Source: CAISDA01 sp050258555 (GTDB lineage: Bacteria; Bacteroidota; Ignavibacteria; UBA10030; UBA8401). From it: a stretch of 64,000 nt of DNA. The stretch's first letter is position 1, and each line of letters begins with the position of its first letter. Of the stretch, positions 34,534 to 43,086 are shown one piece after another. The notes under the pieces were generated by a model. That model worked only from the letters and a program-made list of their open reading frames with translations, was not told the DNA's origin and did not search any database. Position numbers and translations under genes: made by a program. The stretch spans positions 54,343 through 118,342 of the forward strand of contig JBLMZA010000052.1 in the NCBI GenBank assembly GCA_050258555.1, read 5' to 3'.

Positions 34534-35429
34534 TGGTGTAGACCTCGCTGTTGTTTCTCGAACACGATAAACTTTTTCTTCACTTCGGTGATGCCCGCCT
34601 TGTTCAGCGTGAATGTGATCGACCCCTCACGCGCATCGATCGCGGTCACCTTGCCCAGATAGACTTCGGATCCCACGCGAAGAACCGTGAGCCTGCCGTC
34701 CTGCGCCAGCACAAGCGCGCGTCCGGCCGAGAGCGCCTTGACGGCGATCGCATCCGGATCGACGAGGTTCTTGAAATTCGGGGGAACATTCGCAAAGATA
34801 AGCGGCATGAACGCATTGGACGTGATCGGCTGCGGCGCCGAATCGGGACGCATCACCGGCTGGCTCAGCGCCGCCTCGTTGGTGAAATACGCCTGCAGTT
34901 CGAAATCGAAGACCATGCGGATGCCGTTGAATCCTGCCAGCTGCTCTTCTTCGCTTCTGAGCGAGAGCGCATTGATCTTGTAGAGCCGGCGGCCGTTTTC
35001 GATGAGCCAGATGAACCGGAAAATATTCGCAAATTCCGAAACGCCGGAAAGCTTGTATGTATTGTAGCTGATCTTGGGCGACACGCTTTTGGTGCCGCTG
35101 AATGTCACATTGACCTTCAGGTTCTGTCCGCCGCTCTCATCCATCGCATCGCTCAGGAACGCATAGGTCTCGGCTGCGGCGTCGCTTCCGGAAAACTCCT
35201 TCGTCCGGTTCTCCCAGCGCAGCACCGTCTCGCGGAGCGTCGATTCAAGGCCGGCGATGGCCTGGCGCTGACCGGTGTCGTCCATCAGCTGCGCTTCGAT
35301 CTTCTTCGCCTCCTTGTTGTAGGCCGCGATCTTCCGAGGCTGATAGAACACGGTGATGTACGTCCCGATCACGATCACCAGGAGCAGCAGCACGCCGAGT
35401 ACGATGGTATTTCTGATTTTATACGACAC
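34530..35429 (-). CDS. PilO-like protein with PilP/GspC-like C-terminal segment
   Basis: 299 aa from GTG 35429 (AAGGAAAC upstream). One membrane helix at about 9-28 is followed by a coiled-coil stretch (AYNKEAKKIEAQLMDD) and a ferredoxin-like fold typical of PilO/GspM. The last 60 residues (RALVLAQDGRLTVLRVGSEV, then KVTAIDAREGSITFTL) resemble the beta-sandwich homology region of PilP/GspC, which contacts the secretin. If so, this is a PilO-PilP fusion. It would link the inner-membrane platform to the secretin encoded next, with which it overlaps by 4 nt. Confidence 0.7.
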   Translation of the reverse strand: MSYKIRNTIVLGVLLLLVIVIGTYITVFYQPRKIAAYNKEAKKIEAQLMDDTGQRQAIAGLESTLRETVLRWENRTKEFSGSDAAAETYAFLSDAMDESGGQNLKVNVTFSGTKSVSPKISYNTYKLSGVSEFANIFRFIWLIENGRRLYKINALSLRSEEEQLAGFNGIRMVFDFELQAYFTNEAALSQPVMRPDSAPQPITSNAFMPLIFANVPPNFKNLVDPDAIAVKALSAGRALVLAQDGRLTVLRVGSEVYLGKVTAIDAREGSITFTLNKAGITEVKKKFIVFEKQQRGLHQ

Positions 35430-35468
35430 GGTGTTTCCTTGTCAATTGTCGATGCGACGCGCGGCCTG

Positions 35469-37037
35469 TCACTGGTCGGCGTCCGTTTTTTTCACGTTCA
35501 CCAGGAATTTGTACACCTCGCGGCCGCGGATGCTGTCCACAAGCACCGACTGCAGCGCGCCTTTTTCGAAGATCCTCGAGATGCGCGGAATGCGCGAGCG
35601 CTGCAGCGACACGCCTCCGAGATCGATCGAGCTGTCGGGCTTCTGCGCGAGGCTGGTAACCCAGAACGACTTGATGTCGTCGACGCTGTTGGTGAGCTGG
35701 TAGAGCGTCTTGCTCCAGCGGTTGTAATTCGGCACGACGGCGTCGTACGTCTGGAGCGCGCCGAGATACTGCTGATTCTGCGCGTTGAGGCTGTCGAGAA
35801 TCGTCTGCAGACGCTGGTTTTCGGCAAGCTGCATGCGCTTGACGGCCAGTTCGCTGTTGGCCTGCCTGACGCGCTCGTTCATCGAAATCGTGCGCATCGT
35901 GAAAAAGAGCGTCGAGAAGAAGATCAGCAGCAGCAGCACATAGCCGTGCCATGCGAGTTTGAAGACTTTCTGCCCTTCGCGAAAGCTGTTGGGCAGAAGA
36001 TCGATCGCGTAATAGTCCTCCTTCCGCCGGTCCAGGGCGCGCATGGCCGCCGAGATCGGGATGGCGTATTCCGAGACGATCTCGGGGACGCTTTCCTGCA
36101 GGTCGCCCGTATCGAGCTCGCCCGAATTGAGATATTCAATCGGCGCGTTCGAAAACTGCGGGCCCAGGAACAGCTTCAGTCCCACACGGTGCGATTCGCC
36201 GGCAAGGAAGATCCGGTCGATGCGCTGGATGCCCGCGCTGTCCTGTTCGAGCAGGATGCGCGAATAGATCGTGTTTTCGATGTTGGGGGTCTGGCGGCCT
36301 TCCGAAATCGCGGGTGCAAAATGATAGAACTGCCGCCCCTTCATGAAGATCAGTCGGCTGAACTCGCTTCCCACATACACGATGAGCGAGATCTCCTCGT
36401 CGGAGACGTCGTAGTTCGCGCGCACCATGTTCATGAGCGAGATGTCGGATGTCTCGACGAACGGGATCTGCGGAATCCTCTTGCCGATGAAGTCCTTCAC
36501 GCTCTCGATCAGGTGCAGCAGGCTCAGCCCGTCTTCGCGCACAATGGCCAGCACCTGCTCTTCGGCCGCGGGGATCGAGGCGATCTGGTCGGACTGCGGC
36601 CGCTCGGAGCGGATCTTCGAGAGCTCATCGAGGATGTTCTTCGTGAGCTTGTCGCCCTTTTTGGCGGTCGCCACGCCGTCGAGCGTCTGATAATACACGC
36701 TCGGCTCCGAGACGGAATAGACAAGCTTGTACTTGCCCGGAGGAAACTCGTTGAGCAGCCCCACGATGACGCTGCTGTTGGTCTCGGTGTCCATGCCGCT
36801 TTCGCCCAGCCCCTCCTGCATGAGCGGCGTGTCGAGCGTCGAATCGCTGATCTCGAGGATGTTGGGACCGCCGAGTTCAAGCCCGCCGGTCTCTTCGAGC
36901 TTCCGTCCGAGCGTGACGGTGCGGAAGTCGTGGAGAACGATCGACTTGTTCTTCTGCGCCAGGTGCACGAACTTCACGTCGAAGCCGTCGACGAAGAGCG
37001 CTACCGCGGTCGTTCCTTCATTCTTACTGTAGGGCAT
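35469..37037 (-). CDS. PilM-PilN fusion (alignment subcomplex protein)
   Basis: 522 aa. Residues about 1-365 form an actin-like PilM/GspL-type domain (VALFVDGFDVKFVHLAQ at the start, LIVYVGSEFSRLIFMKGRQF in the core). A PilN-like part follows, with one helix at about 378-396 (YVLLLLIFFSTLFFTM) and a periplasmic coiled coil (SELAVKRMQLAENQRL). In the classical pilus PilM is a cytosolic ring and PilN a separate membrane protein; a single chain would tether the two, as in GspL of type II secretion. It is followed by the PilO-like gene after 39 nt and preceded by the PilT gene after 18 nt. Confidence 0.8.
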   Translation of the reverse strand: MPYSKNEGTTAVALFVDGFDVKFVHLAQKNKSIVLHDFRTVTLGRKLEETGGLELGGPNILEISDSTLDTPLMQEGLGESGMDTETNSSVIVGLLNEFPPGKYKLVYSVSEPSVYYQTLDGVATAKKGDKLTKNILDELSKIRSERPQSDQIASIPAAEEQVLAIVREDGLSLLHLIESVKDFIGKRIPQIPFVETSDISLMNMVRANYDVSDEEISLIVYVGSEFSRLIFMKGRQFYHFAPAISEGRQTPNIENTIYSRILLEQDSAGIQRIDRIFLAGESHRVGLKLFLGPQFSNAPIEYLNSGELDTGDLQESVPEIVSEYAIPISAAMRALDRRKEDYYAIDLLPNSFREGQKVFKLAWHGYVLLLLIFFSTLFFTMRTISMNERVRQANSELAVKRMQLAENQRLQTILDSLNAQNQQYLGALQTYDAVVPNYNRWSKTLYQLTNSVDDIKSFWVTSLAQKPDSSIDLGGVSLQRSRIPRISRIFEKGALQSVLVDSIRGREVYKFLVNVKKTDADQ

Positions 37038-37055
37038 GGTGTGTGTACTCTCGCA

Positions 37056-38333
37056 TTACGACAGCAGCGAGCCGCCGCCGAGCAGCTGCTGCATTCGCTT
37101 TTTGTTGTTGGCAAAACTCATGGCGGAATCGACCGTGATCTTCTTCTGGGCGACCAGGCGCTTCAGGTCCTGCTCCATCGTGACCATGCCCAGCTCGCCA
37201 GACTCCTGTATCATCTGGTAGATCTCGCCCGTATTCCCGTTCTTGATCGCGGCGCGCACGCTCGGCGTCATGATCATGATCTCGCGCGCCAGCACGCGCT
37301 TGCCGTCGAGGCTCGGAATGAGCTTCTGCGACATGACGCAGCGGCAGACGTCGGCGAAGCGGTTGCGCACGCGCTCCTGCTCCGTCGGCGGCACTTCGCC
37401 GATAATGCGGTCGATCGATTCGACGGCCGACGCCGTATGGAGCGTCGAGAAGACCTTGTGGCCCGAATCCGTGATCTCGAGCGCGGTGAAGATGGTGTCC
37501 GGGTCGCGCATTTCGCCGATGATGATCACATCGGGATCCTGGCGCAGCGCCTGGATCGCGCCGTCCTTGAACGACATCACATCGCGCCCCACCTCGCGGT
37601 GCCGCACGATGCAGCGGTTCGATGTGTGCACGTACTCGATCGGCGAGGCGATGATGACGATGTGGCCGTCGACGGTCTGATTGTTCAAATCGACCATCGA
37701 ATCGAGCGTCGTCGACTTGCCCGATCCCGTGATGCCCGTGACGAGCGTCATGCCTTCCTTCGTGTGCGCCAGCGAGACGATCTTCGTGACGTTCGGATGC
37801 AGCTCGAGCGATTTATAGGGACGGATCACGGCGTTGATCGCGCGCATGTTGAGCGCCACCTGATCGAGGTCCATATAGGCGTCGGCGCGGAAGCGGTGCA
37901 TCACGCCCTCGCGTATGATCATGTAGGAAAAGTCGAGGTTCTTGTTCTCGAAGAGGAACTGCCGCTGGCGCGCGCTCAAAAGCGACATGATCAGGATGTT
38001 CGATTCATCGTATGTCAGCCGGTCGAATGTCGGATCGGGCTTCTTGACGCCGTAAATGCGGTACCAGATCTGCTCGTTTCCGCCGTAGCCGCCCATGTCG
38101 ATATCGGACGCGCTCAATACGGACATGCGCAGCAGGAACGTTTCAAGATAGGAACGGAGAATTGCCTTGTTGTTGAGCGGAAGCTTTTCAATCAGATCGC
38201 CGAAGAATATCTGGCGCTCGATCCCCATCAGACTCGACGGGGTCGCAGCGATGAGATCCTCGAGCGATTTGCGTGCCTTCAATGCTATGTCGTCGCCGGC
38301 GATTGAAACGGAGGGAGTTTCAGATTGCTGCAT
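37056..38333 (-). CDS. pilT: PilT/PilU-type retraction ATPase
   Basis: 425 aa. An extended N-terminal domain (about 1-180) leads to the RecA-like core with Walker A GITGSGKSTT, Asp box (IIIGEMRDPDT) and a His box (GHKVFSTLHTASAVESIDRI). The HRFRADAY segment belongs to the N-terminal domain. Lack of the tetracysteine zinc site and overall size place it with PilT/PilU rather than PilB. It would power pilus retraction, depolymerising pilin back into the membrane. It is the first gene of the leftward unit with PilM/N, PilO/P, secretin and the Ig lipoprotein, and has its own strong promoter. Confidence 0.9.
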   Translation of the reverse strand: MQQSETPSVSIAGDDIALKARKSLEDLIAATPSSLMGIERQIFFGDLIEKLPLNNKAILRSYLETFLLRMSVLSASDIDMGGYGGNEQIWYRIYGVKKPDPTFDRLTYDESNILIMSLLSARQRQFLFENKNLDFSYMIIREGVMHRFRADAYMDLDQVALNMRAINAVIRPYKSLELHPNVTKIVSLAHTKEGMTLVTGITGSGKSTTLDSMVDLNNQTVDGHIVIIASPIEYVHTSNRCIVRHREVGRDVMSFKDGAIQALRQDPDVIIIGEMRDPDTIFTALEITDSGHKVFSTLHTASAVESIDRIIGEVPPTEQERVRNRFADVCRCVMSQKLIPSLDGKRVLAREIMIMTPSVRAAIKNGNTGEIYQMIQESGELGMVTMEQDLKRLVAQKKITVDSAMSFANNKKRMQQLLGGGSLLS

Positions 38334-38390
38334 AAATGAACCGTAAAGTATTGACGACTGTGAGATCGCCTGGTAAAAAACACGTTTGTT

Positions 38391-38419
38391 AATATATCAT
38401 CACATACAGAGAAAGTCAA
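38391..38419 (-). promoter_or_regulatory. Strong predicted promoter for the pilT unit
   Basis: Minus strand TTGACT (38419-38414), 17-nt spacer, TATATT (38396-38391), 58 nt before the pilT start. It separates the secretin/alignment genes from the minor-pilin genes transcriptionally. Confidence 0.65.
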
Positions 38420-38540
38420 CAGACATCCGGGTTCATTTCTGCGTGCCTCTTTATTATCGGCACCTTCTCCGGTTTCTTTACACTGTAAATATGATTTTTT
38501 TCAGTGAAACAATTTACACAGACAGTCGCCATTCCCTTCT

Positions 38541-39767
38541 TCATTCATACCACGACAGGATCTCGTAGCTCCCGGTGGTCGGGAAGTACGGCGGCGAGCC
38601 GTTCATGAAGCGCTCGTCGTACTGGATCGAGAGATTGTATCCGCGCCGCTGCCATCCGGTCCTTCCGTTGGATGTCGCGTTGAGCACCGGGGCGATCAGC
38701 CCGCCCACGAGCGTGAGCGTGCCGGCCTGGCGCGTATCGAGATCCTCGACTTCGAGGCCGGTATTGGCGCTGTAGATCGATCCCATGACGGTGAACGACG
38801 CGGCATTGTTGTTGCGCACGATCACATCGTTGTGCGCCACGATGCCGAGCATGCTATGCTGCGACGTGTCGGAGCGCGGATCGGTCGCATAGGTGAGATC
38901 GCCGGTGATGTAGACCGTGCCTCCGCGCGAACCGCTGCTCTTGTTGGCAAGGATGGTGACCTGTCCGTTCACCGTGCCCTGCACATACAGATTCCCCTTG
39001 TCGATCGAAATCACGCCGTTCGGAGCGAACTGCGCGAGCGTCTTCGTCGTCTCGGGCCCCGTGAACCGGTGCTTGAATGTGACCGTGCCGTTGGCGTTGA
39101 ACTTGAGATAGAGCGATGAATCGGCCGTCGACTGCAGGCGCTTCCCTCCCGCCATGGCGATCGAATCGAGCTTGCCGAGCGACGACGCGTTCAGCGGGAT
39201 GTCGTATCCCCAGTCGAACGGCGCGTTGAACTGCGGCCCGCGCGGGGAGACGTTGATCGAGTCGATGCCGTTTTTCGACGTGGTCTTGCCCTGGAACGTC
39301 GGAGCGCCGGTCGTGCGCAGCAGGCCGTTCGTGTGCATGGGACCGGTGATCGTGTCGCCTGTCTCCCAGCGGACCGTGCCGCCTCCGCCCGATGATCCCG
39401 TGCCCCAATAGGCGAACTTGCAGAAGACGCTCGGCTGTATGACGACCACAACCGAGTAGTGCCTGCCGCCGAGCGTGGCCGTCGAGACGATCTGCACGCG
39501 CTGTGTGCCGGAGATGTTCGCCGCCGTGACGGTGAATGTGCCGCCGTTATAGGCGATGTTCGAGAATCCCGTACGCCAGTTCGGCGCGCGGTAGATCTCG
39601 GTGCAGGCGAGGTTCGCTCCGGCCACGGCGATCTCGTGTATCGCGGTGCTGTCGTAATATGCCATGGCGTTGCGGAAGGCATCGACATTCACCGAATAAT
39701 AATTCTGTGCATGGATGAAGTACAAAAGAGAGAACCCCATCACCATGATGAGCGCCGATCGTCCCAT
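38541..39767 (-). CDS. Pilin-like/PilX-type protein of the pilus locus
   Basis: 408 aa. It starts MGRSALIMVMGFSLLYFIHAQNYY: a Met-Gly followed directly by a hydrophobic helix, as in the other pilin-like proteins here. The large exported remainder is beta-rich (GTVRWETGDTITGPMHTNG, GNLYVQGTVNGQVTILANK, RGGTVYITGDLTYATD). It looks like a beta-helix or DUF4900-like module and ends in EILSWYE. Large minor pilins of this layout cap or prime pili, or carry an adhesive head. The minor pilin gene lies 22 nt upstream, so they share a transcript. The exact family is uncertain. Confidence 0.7.
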   Translation of the reverse strand: MGRSALIMVMGFSLLYFIHAQNYYSVNVDAFRNAMAYYDSTAIHEIAVAGANLACTEIYRAPNWRTGFSNIAYNGGTFTVTAANISGTQRVQIVSTATLGGRHYSVVVVIQPSVFCKFAYWGTGSSGGGGTVRWETGDTITGPMHTNGLLRTTGAPTFQGKTTSKNGIDSINVSPRGPQFNAPFDWGYDIPLNASSLGKLDSIAMAGGKRLQSTADSSLYLKFNANGTVTFKHRFTGPETTKTLAQFAPNGVISIDKGNLYVQGTVNGQVTILANKSSGSRGGTVYITGDLTYATDPRSDTSQHSMLGIVAHNDVIVRNNNAASFTVMGSIYSANTGLEVEDLDTRQAGTLTLVGGLIAPVLNATSNGRTGWQRRGYNLSIQYDERFMNGSPPYFPTTGSYEILSWYE

Positions 39768-39789
39768 GTCACTTCAGAGCCTTCATTTC

Positions 39790-40434
39790 TCACCGTTTGC
39801 TTAAATTGCGCGATGACAGGCGGACCTGCCGCCAGTATGCGCCCGAATACTGCGATGCGTACGGATCGGTGTACCCGCTGAACGCCGAATTTCCCGAGAG
39901 CGCCGGAGCGATGATATTCTCGACCTGCACGGTAATCTGGATTTCCTTGATCGTGTTCAACGCCGCTCCGGTGATGGGAAACGGCATCAGCTTTCGCGCC
40001 TGATCGTAATAGCGGAGATCGAAGACGGTCACGCCCAGGTTCGCTCCCTTGGGCGTGTCGTGGTTGATCACGCGGTAGAGAATGCGGTCCCTCGGATTGG
40101 GCGTCTCGGCCAGTTCCGCGGTCGTGCCGAGATAATAGCGCATCGTATCCACGCTTCCGTTGTTGTCCACGTCGGTTCTGAAGACGATGCGGTTCGAGTC
40201 GGCCGTGATGATGGCGTAGTTGAGTATCTGCGACGCGTTGCGGCAGTATCCGATCTTCCTGAAGTCGTACTCGATCAGATGCGAGACTTCGACAACCGCC
40301 TGCTGCACCATGAGGTCGGCACGCGCCGCCTGCATCATCTCGCTCTGCGCCGTGTTCATCCGCAGCGTCATGAGCATCAGCGATCCGAAGACGACGGTCG
40401 ATGCAATGATATCGATAATTGTTTGCGTGCCCAT
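39790..40434 (-). CDS. Minor pilin-like protein
   Basis: 214 aa starting MGTQTIIDIIASTVVFGSLMLM, i.e. Met-Gly followed by a hydrophobic helix with no basic leader. A helical region (SEMMQAARADLMVQQAVVEVSHLIEYD) and a globular part with NRIVFRTDVDNNGSVDTMRY follow, like GspJ/PilW-type minor pseudopilins, which also begin with an extended helix and a DVD/N-type loop. It probably belongs to the tip or priming complex. Gap to the upstream pilin gene is 39 nt, to the downstream one 22 nt. Confidence 0.7.
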   Translation of the reverse strand: MGTQTIIDIIASTVVFGSLMLMTLRMNTAQSEMMQAARADLMVQQAVVEVSHLIEYDFRKIGYCRNASQILNYAIITADSNRIVFRTDVDNNGSVDTMRYYLGTTAELAETPNPRDRILYRVINHDTPKGANLGVTVFDLRYYDQARKLMPFPITGAALNTIKEIQITVQVENIIAPALSGNSAFSGYTDPYASQYSGAYWRQVRLSSRNLSKR

Positions 40435-40473
40435 AGGCGGGAATGATGATCGGCCCGTTACGGCCGCTTGTGG

Positions 40474-41058
40474 TTACCGGAGTCTCCAGTAACTGTAGAG
40501 CGTCCGGAAGACCAGCGTGTCCTGCACATTGGCCGCGGCCGCGGCCTCCTTCTTCATCGCATGGCTGAAGTTGTCCGTCAGCATCGATTCGCTCGTCACC
40601 GTAATCGTCAGCTGCTTCGTGTATGTCGGCATGCCGGGCTCCGAAATAACCGCCCCGCCTTCGACCTTCACATATTCGACCGTGCCCCGCACCCGGAAGA
40701 CGACGTTGATCTTCGTGCCTGCGATATCGCGCAGCGTGTCGAGCCGGTCGAGCTTGTTGAAATCATCGAAATCGTCGAAATTCGGATACACTTCGCCCGG
40801 CTCCGGACCGAGCGAGCCGCGGCCCGTGCATGTGGCCGAGGTGATGGTCGGGGGATCGCTCGGGGGAAGCGTCTTCTCGTCGTATTCCTTCCCTGCCGCA
40901 TCCTCGAGATAGGACGTGGCAAGCGACGTGGCCATGATGCGGTACTCGCTCATCTTGACGGCTTCGCCCATATTGGCGTTGTTCTCGTTGACCATGACGA
41001 TCAGGCGGCCCATCAGGATCATCGCCAGGATCGTCATCATCGTCTGTCCGGTTCCCAT
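40474..41058 (-). CDS. Minor pilin-like protein (first of the sigma-54-controlled set)
   Basis: 194 aa from ATG 41058. The start MGTGQTMMTILAMILMGRLIVMV again has Met-Gly then a hydrophobic helix. An upstream in-frame start at 41103 would add a basic, non-hydrophobic extension and is rejected, also because a sigma-54-like promoter ends at 41121. The globular part includes an acidic, aromatic stretch (YPNFDDFDDFNKLDRLDTL) and LTITVTSESM. It resembles PilV/GspI-type minor pilins in size and layout. No further homology is recognised. Confidence 0.65.
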   Translation of the reverse strand: MGTGQTMMTILAMILMGRLIVMVNENNANMGEAVKMSEYRIMATSLATSYLEDAAGKEYDEKTLPPSDPPTITSATCTGRGSLGPEPGEVYPNFDDFDDFNKLDRLDTLRDIAGTKINVVFRVRGTVEYVKVEGGAVISEPGMPTYTKQLTITVTSESMLTDNFSHAMKKEAAAAANVQDTLVFRTLYSYWRLR

Positions 41059-41120
41059 CGGCGCTCGCGTTGTTCGGTCCCGGTGCGTGCGCACGGGGAC
41101 CATGTATCCGTCTTTATTCC

Positions 41121-41136
41121 TTCAACAAGGATGCCA
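41121..41136 (-). promoter_or_regulatory. Sigma-54-like promoter of the minor-pilin genes
   Basis: Minus strand TGGCATCCTTGTTGAA with GG-N10-GA spacing. The predicted start (about 41110) lies 52 nt before the first minor-pilin ATG. A TGTGAC-AGCA-GTCACA hairpin (41220-41235) stands between it and the end of pilB and may close the upstream unit. Confidence 0.65.
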
Positions 41137-41244
41137 TTATTTTTTCATGAAGAATGACGGGAATATCGGAAGCCCTGTGTTGAAGTTTCTACAAAATACT
41201 GAAGGGTTCGGCGGCGGGCTGTGACAGCAGTCACACCGCGATCA

Positions 41245-43026
41245 TCAGTCGTCTTCGACCGTATTGGCGATCACTTCATCGAGCGATGTGGTGCCTTCCA
41301 TCATGCGCTCCATGCCGGAGCGGCGCAGGGTCCACATGCCGTCGCGCGCGGCCTGATCGCGGATGGCATTCTCGTCCACTTTCTCGCCGGCATTGAGAAT
41401 GATCTTCTTGATTTCCTTCGAAAAAAAGAGGGCTTCATGAATGGCCGCGCGGCCCTTGTAGCCGCCGTTGCAGCGCTCGCATCCGGCGGGACGATAGAAC
41501 TGATGCTTGTCCACTTCCTCCTGCGTAAAGCCGAAGCGGAGCAGATCCTCCTTGTCGTCGTCGTCGATGGGCTGCTTGCAGTGCGGACAGAGCGTGCGGA
41601 TGAGGCGCTGCGCCACAACGATATTGATCGCGTAGGCGATCAGGAAGGGTTCGATGCCCATTTTGTAGAGGCGCGCCACGGCGCTCGGCGCATCGTTCGT
41701 ATGCAGCGTCGAAAAGACCAGGTGTCCCGTGTTGGCGAGCTTGATGGCGGTTTCGGCGGTGATCTTGTCGCGCATCTCGCCCACGAGCACGATGTCGGGA
41801 TCGTGGCGCAGGATGCCGCGGATCGACTCCTCGAACGTCATCTTGTTGCTGATCTTGAGCTGGCGAGCGCCCTTGATGATGTATTCGACCGGCTCTTCGA
41901 TCGTGAGCACGTTCACCGTCGGATCGATCACCTGATAGAGCGCGGCAATGAGCGTCGTCGATTTGCCCGATCCGGTCGGACCGGTCAGAATCACGATGCC
42001 CTGCGGCTTGCTGATGGCCTTGTAGAAATATTCGCGCGCCGGCCCCTGAAGGCCGAGCTTGTTCAGATCGGTGATCACCTTGCGGTCGTCGAGCACGCGG
42101 ATGACGACCGACTCGAACTTGTGCTTGAACTCCGTCGTCACGATCGGCATGATCGAGACGCGGAAGCGGAGCTGATGCCCGTCGATCACGCGCTGGATGA
42201 AGCCGTCCTGCGAGGCTTCGCGCTCGAAGCGGTCGACGTTCTTCGTGCGGTCCTTGATCACCGCCAGCACCGCTTCCGGCAGCGTGTTTTCCTGGCTGTG
42301 CCAGAGCTTCAGGTCGCCGTCGATGCGGAAGAAGAAATTGGTGCGGTTGCCTTCGCTGGCCACGATGTGTATGTCGCTCGCCCCCTGGCGCACGGCTTCG
42401 ACGATCGCGCCTTCGAACAGGTTCGCCAGCGCGCTCTTGTTGATTTCGGCATTGAGCGCCTCCTCGTCGAACGAATCGTCCTCGCCCGTATCGACGGAGA
42501 TCTGCGTGTCCTCCAGCAGCTTCAGAAACTCGTTCTGCGGCGGAATCACCTGCTCGAGCAGCGTCTGCAGCTCCTTCAGGCGGACGTATGTGATTTCGTA
42601 TTTTTTGACGTTGAAGTTGCGGGCAATGAGCGGTATGGAACGGTCTGTGGGATCGGCGCAGACGATGATGAGCTTGTCGGTCTGCTTCTCGTCGAAGCGC
42701 AGCGGCAGCATGCGCGTCTGCACCAGGAGCTCGCGCATCTGCTCGGGCAGACTGTCGACGAGCTTCCGGATGAATTCGATGCGCGCCGGATCGATCAGCT
42801 CGTCGGCAAGATAGATCTCTCTGAACGCGTAGAGGCTTGCCACTTCACGGAACACGGCATCGTGATCGGCGCTGAATTCGGCGACAAGAATCTGGCCGAG
42901 ATTGCGCCGGTCCTTCTTGTTCTGCTCCGATTCCTTGACGCGCAGCGACTTCTCGAGCGTTTCGTAATCGATGATGCCTTTTTTGAGGAGTGTGTATCCT
43001 ATTTTATCGGTAATATCGTCTGCCAT
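41245..43026 (-). CDS. pilB: PilB/GspE-type assembly ATPase
   Basis: 593 aa, full length. An N-terminal MshEN/T2SSE_N-type domain (about 1-160, KIGYTLLKKGIIDYETLEKS) is followed by the ATPase core with Walker A GPTGSGKSTT, Asp box, Walker B IVLVGEMRDKITAETA and His box GHLVFSTLHTNDAPSAVARL. The zinc-binding tetracysteine characteristic of PilB/GspE is intact (CPHCKQP ... CERCNGG). It drives pilin polymerisation. PilC precedes it by 60 nt, and together they form the PilC-PilB unit. Confidence 0.93.
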   Translation of the reverse strand: MADDITDKIGYTLLKKGIIDYETLEKSLRVKESEQNKKDRRNLGQILVAEFSADHDAVFREVASLYAFREIYLADELIDPARIEFIRKLVDSLPEQMRELLVQTRMLPLRFDEKQTDKLIIVCADPTDRSIPLIARNFNVKKYEITYVRLKELQTLLEQVIPPQNEFLKLLEDTQISVDTGEDDSFDEEALNAEINKSALANLFEGAIVEAVRQGASDIHIVASEGNRTNFFFRIDGDLKLWHSQENTLPEAVLAVIKDRTKNVDRFEREASQDGFIQRVIDGHQLRFRVSIMPIVTTEFKHKFESVVIRVLDDRKVITDLNKLGLQGPAREYFYKAISKPQGIVILTGPTGSGKSTTLIAALYQVIDPTVNVLTIEEPVEYIIKGARQLKISNKMTFEESIRGILRHDPDIVLVGEMRDKITAETAIKLANTGHLVFSTLHTNDAPSAVARLYKMGIEPFLIAYAINIVVAQRLIRTLCPHCKQPIDDDDKEDLLRFGFTQEEVDKHQFYRPAGCERCNGGYKGRAAIHEALFFSKEIKKIILNAGEKVDENAIRDQAARDGMWTLRRSGMERMMEGTTSLDEVIANTVEDD

Positions 43027-43086
43027 ATTGATTCGCGATGGAGGGGAAGAATTTGGTACAGTGGACCCCTTCTCCGTGTCCGCCTT

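Noticed and set aside
34551..38306. A 1251-codon open frame on the + strand
   Set aside because: It lies antisense to the secretin, PilO/P, PilM/N and PilT genes, is very rich in Arg/His/Asp and has no domain or ribosome site. Open antisense frames are a by-product of GC-rich codon use.
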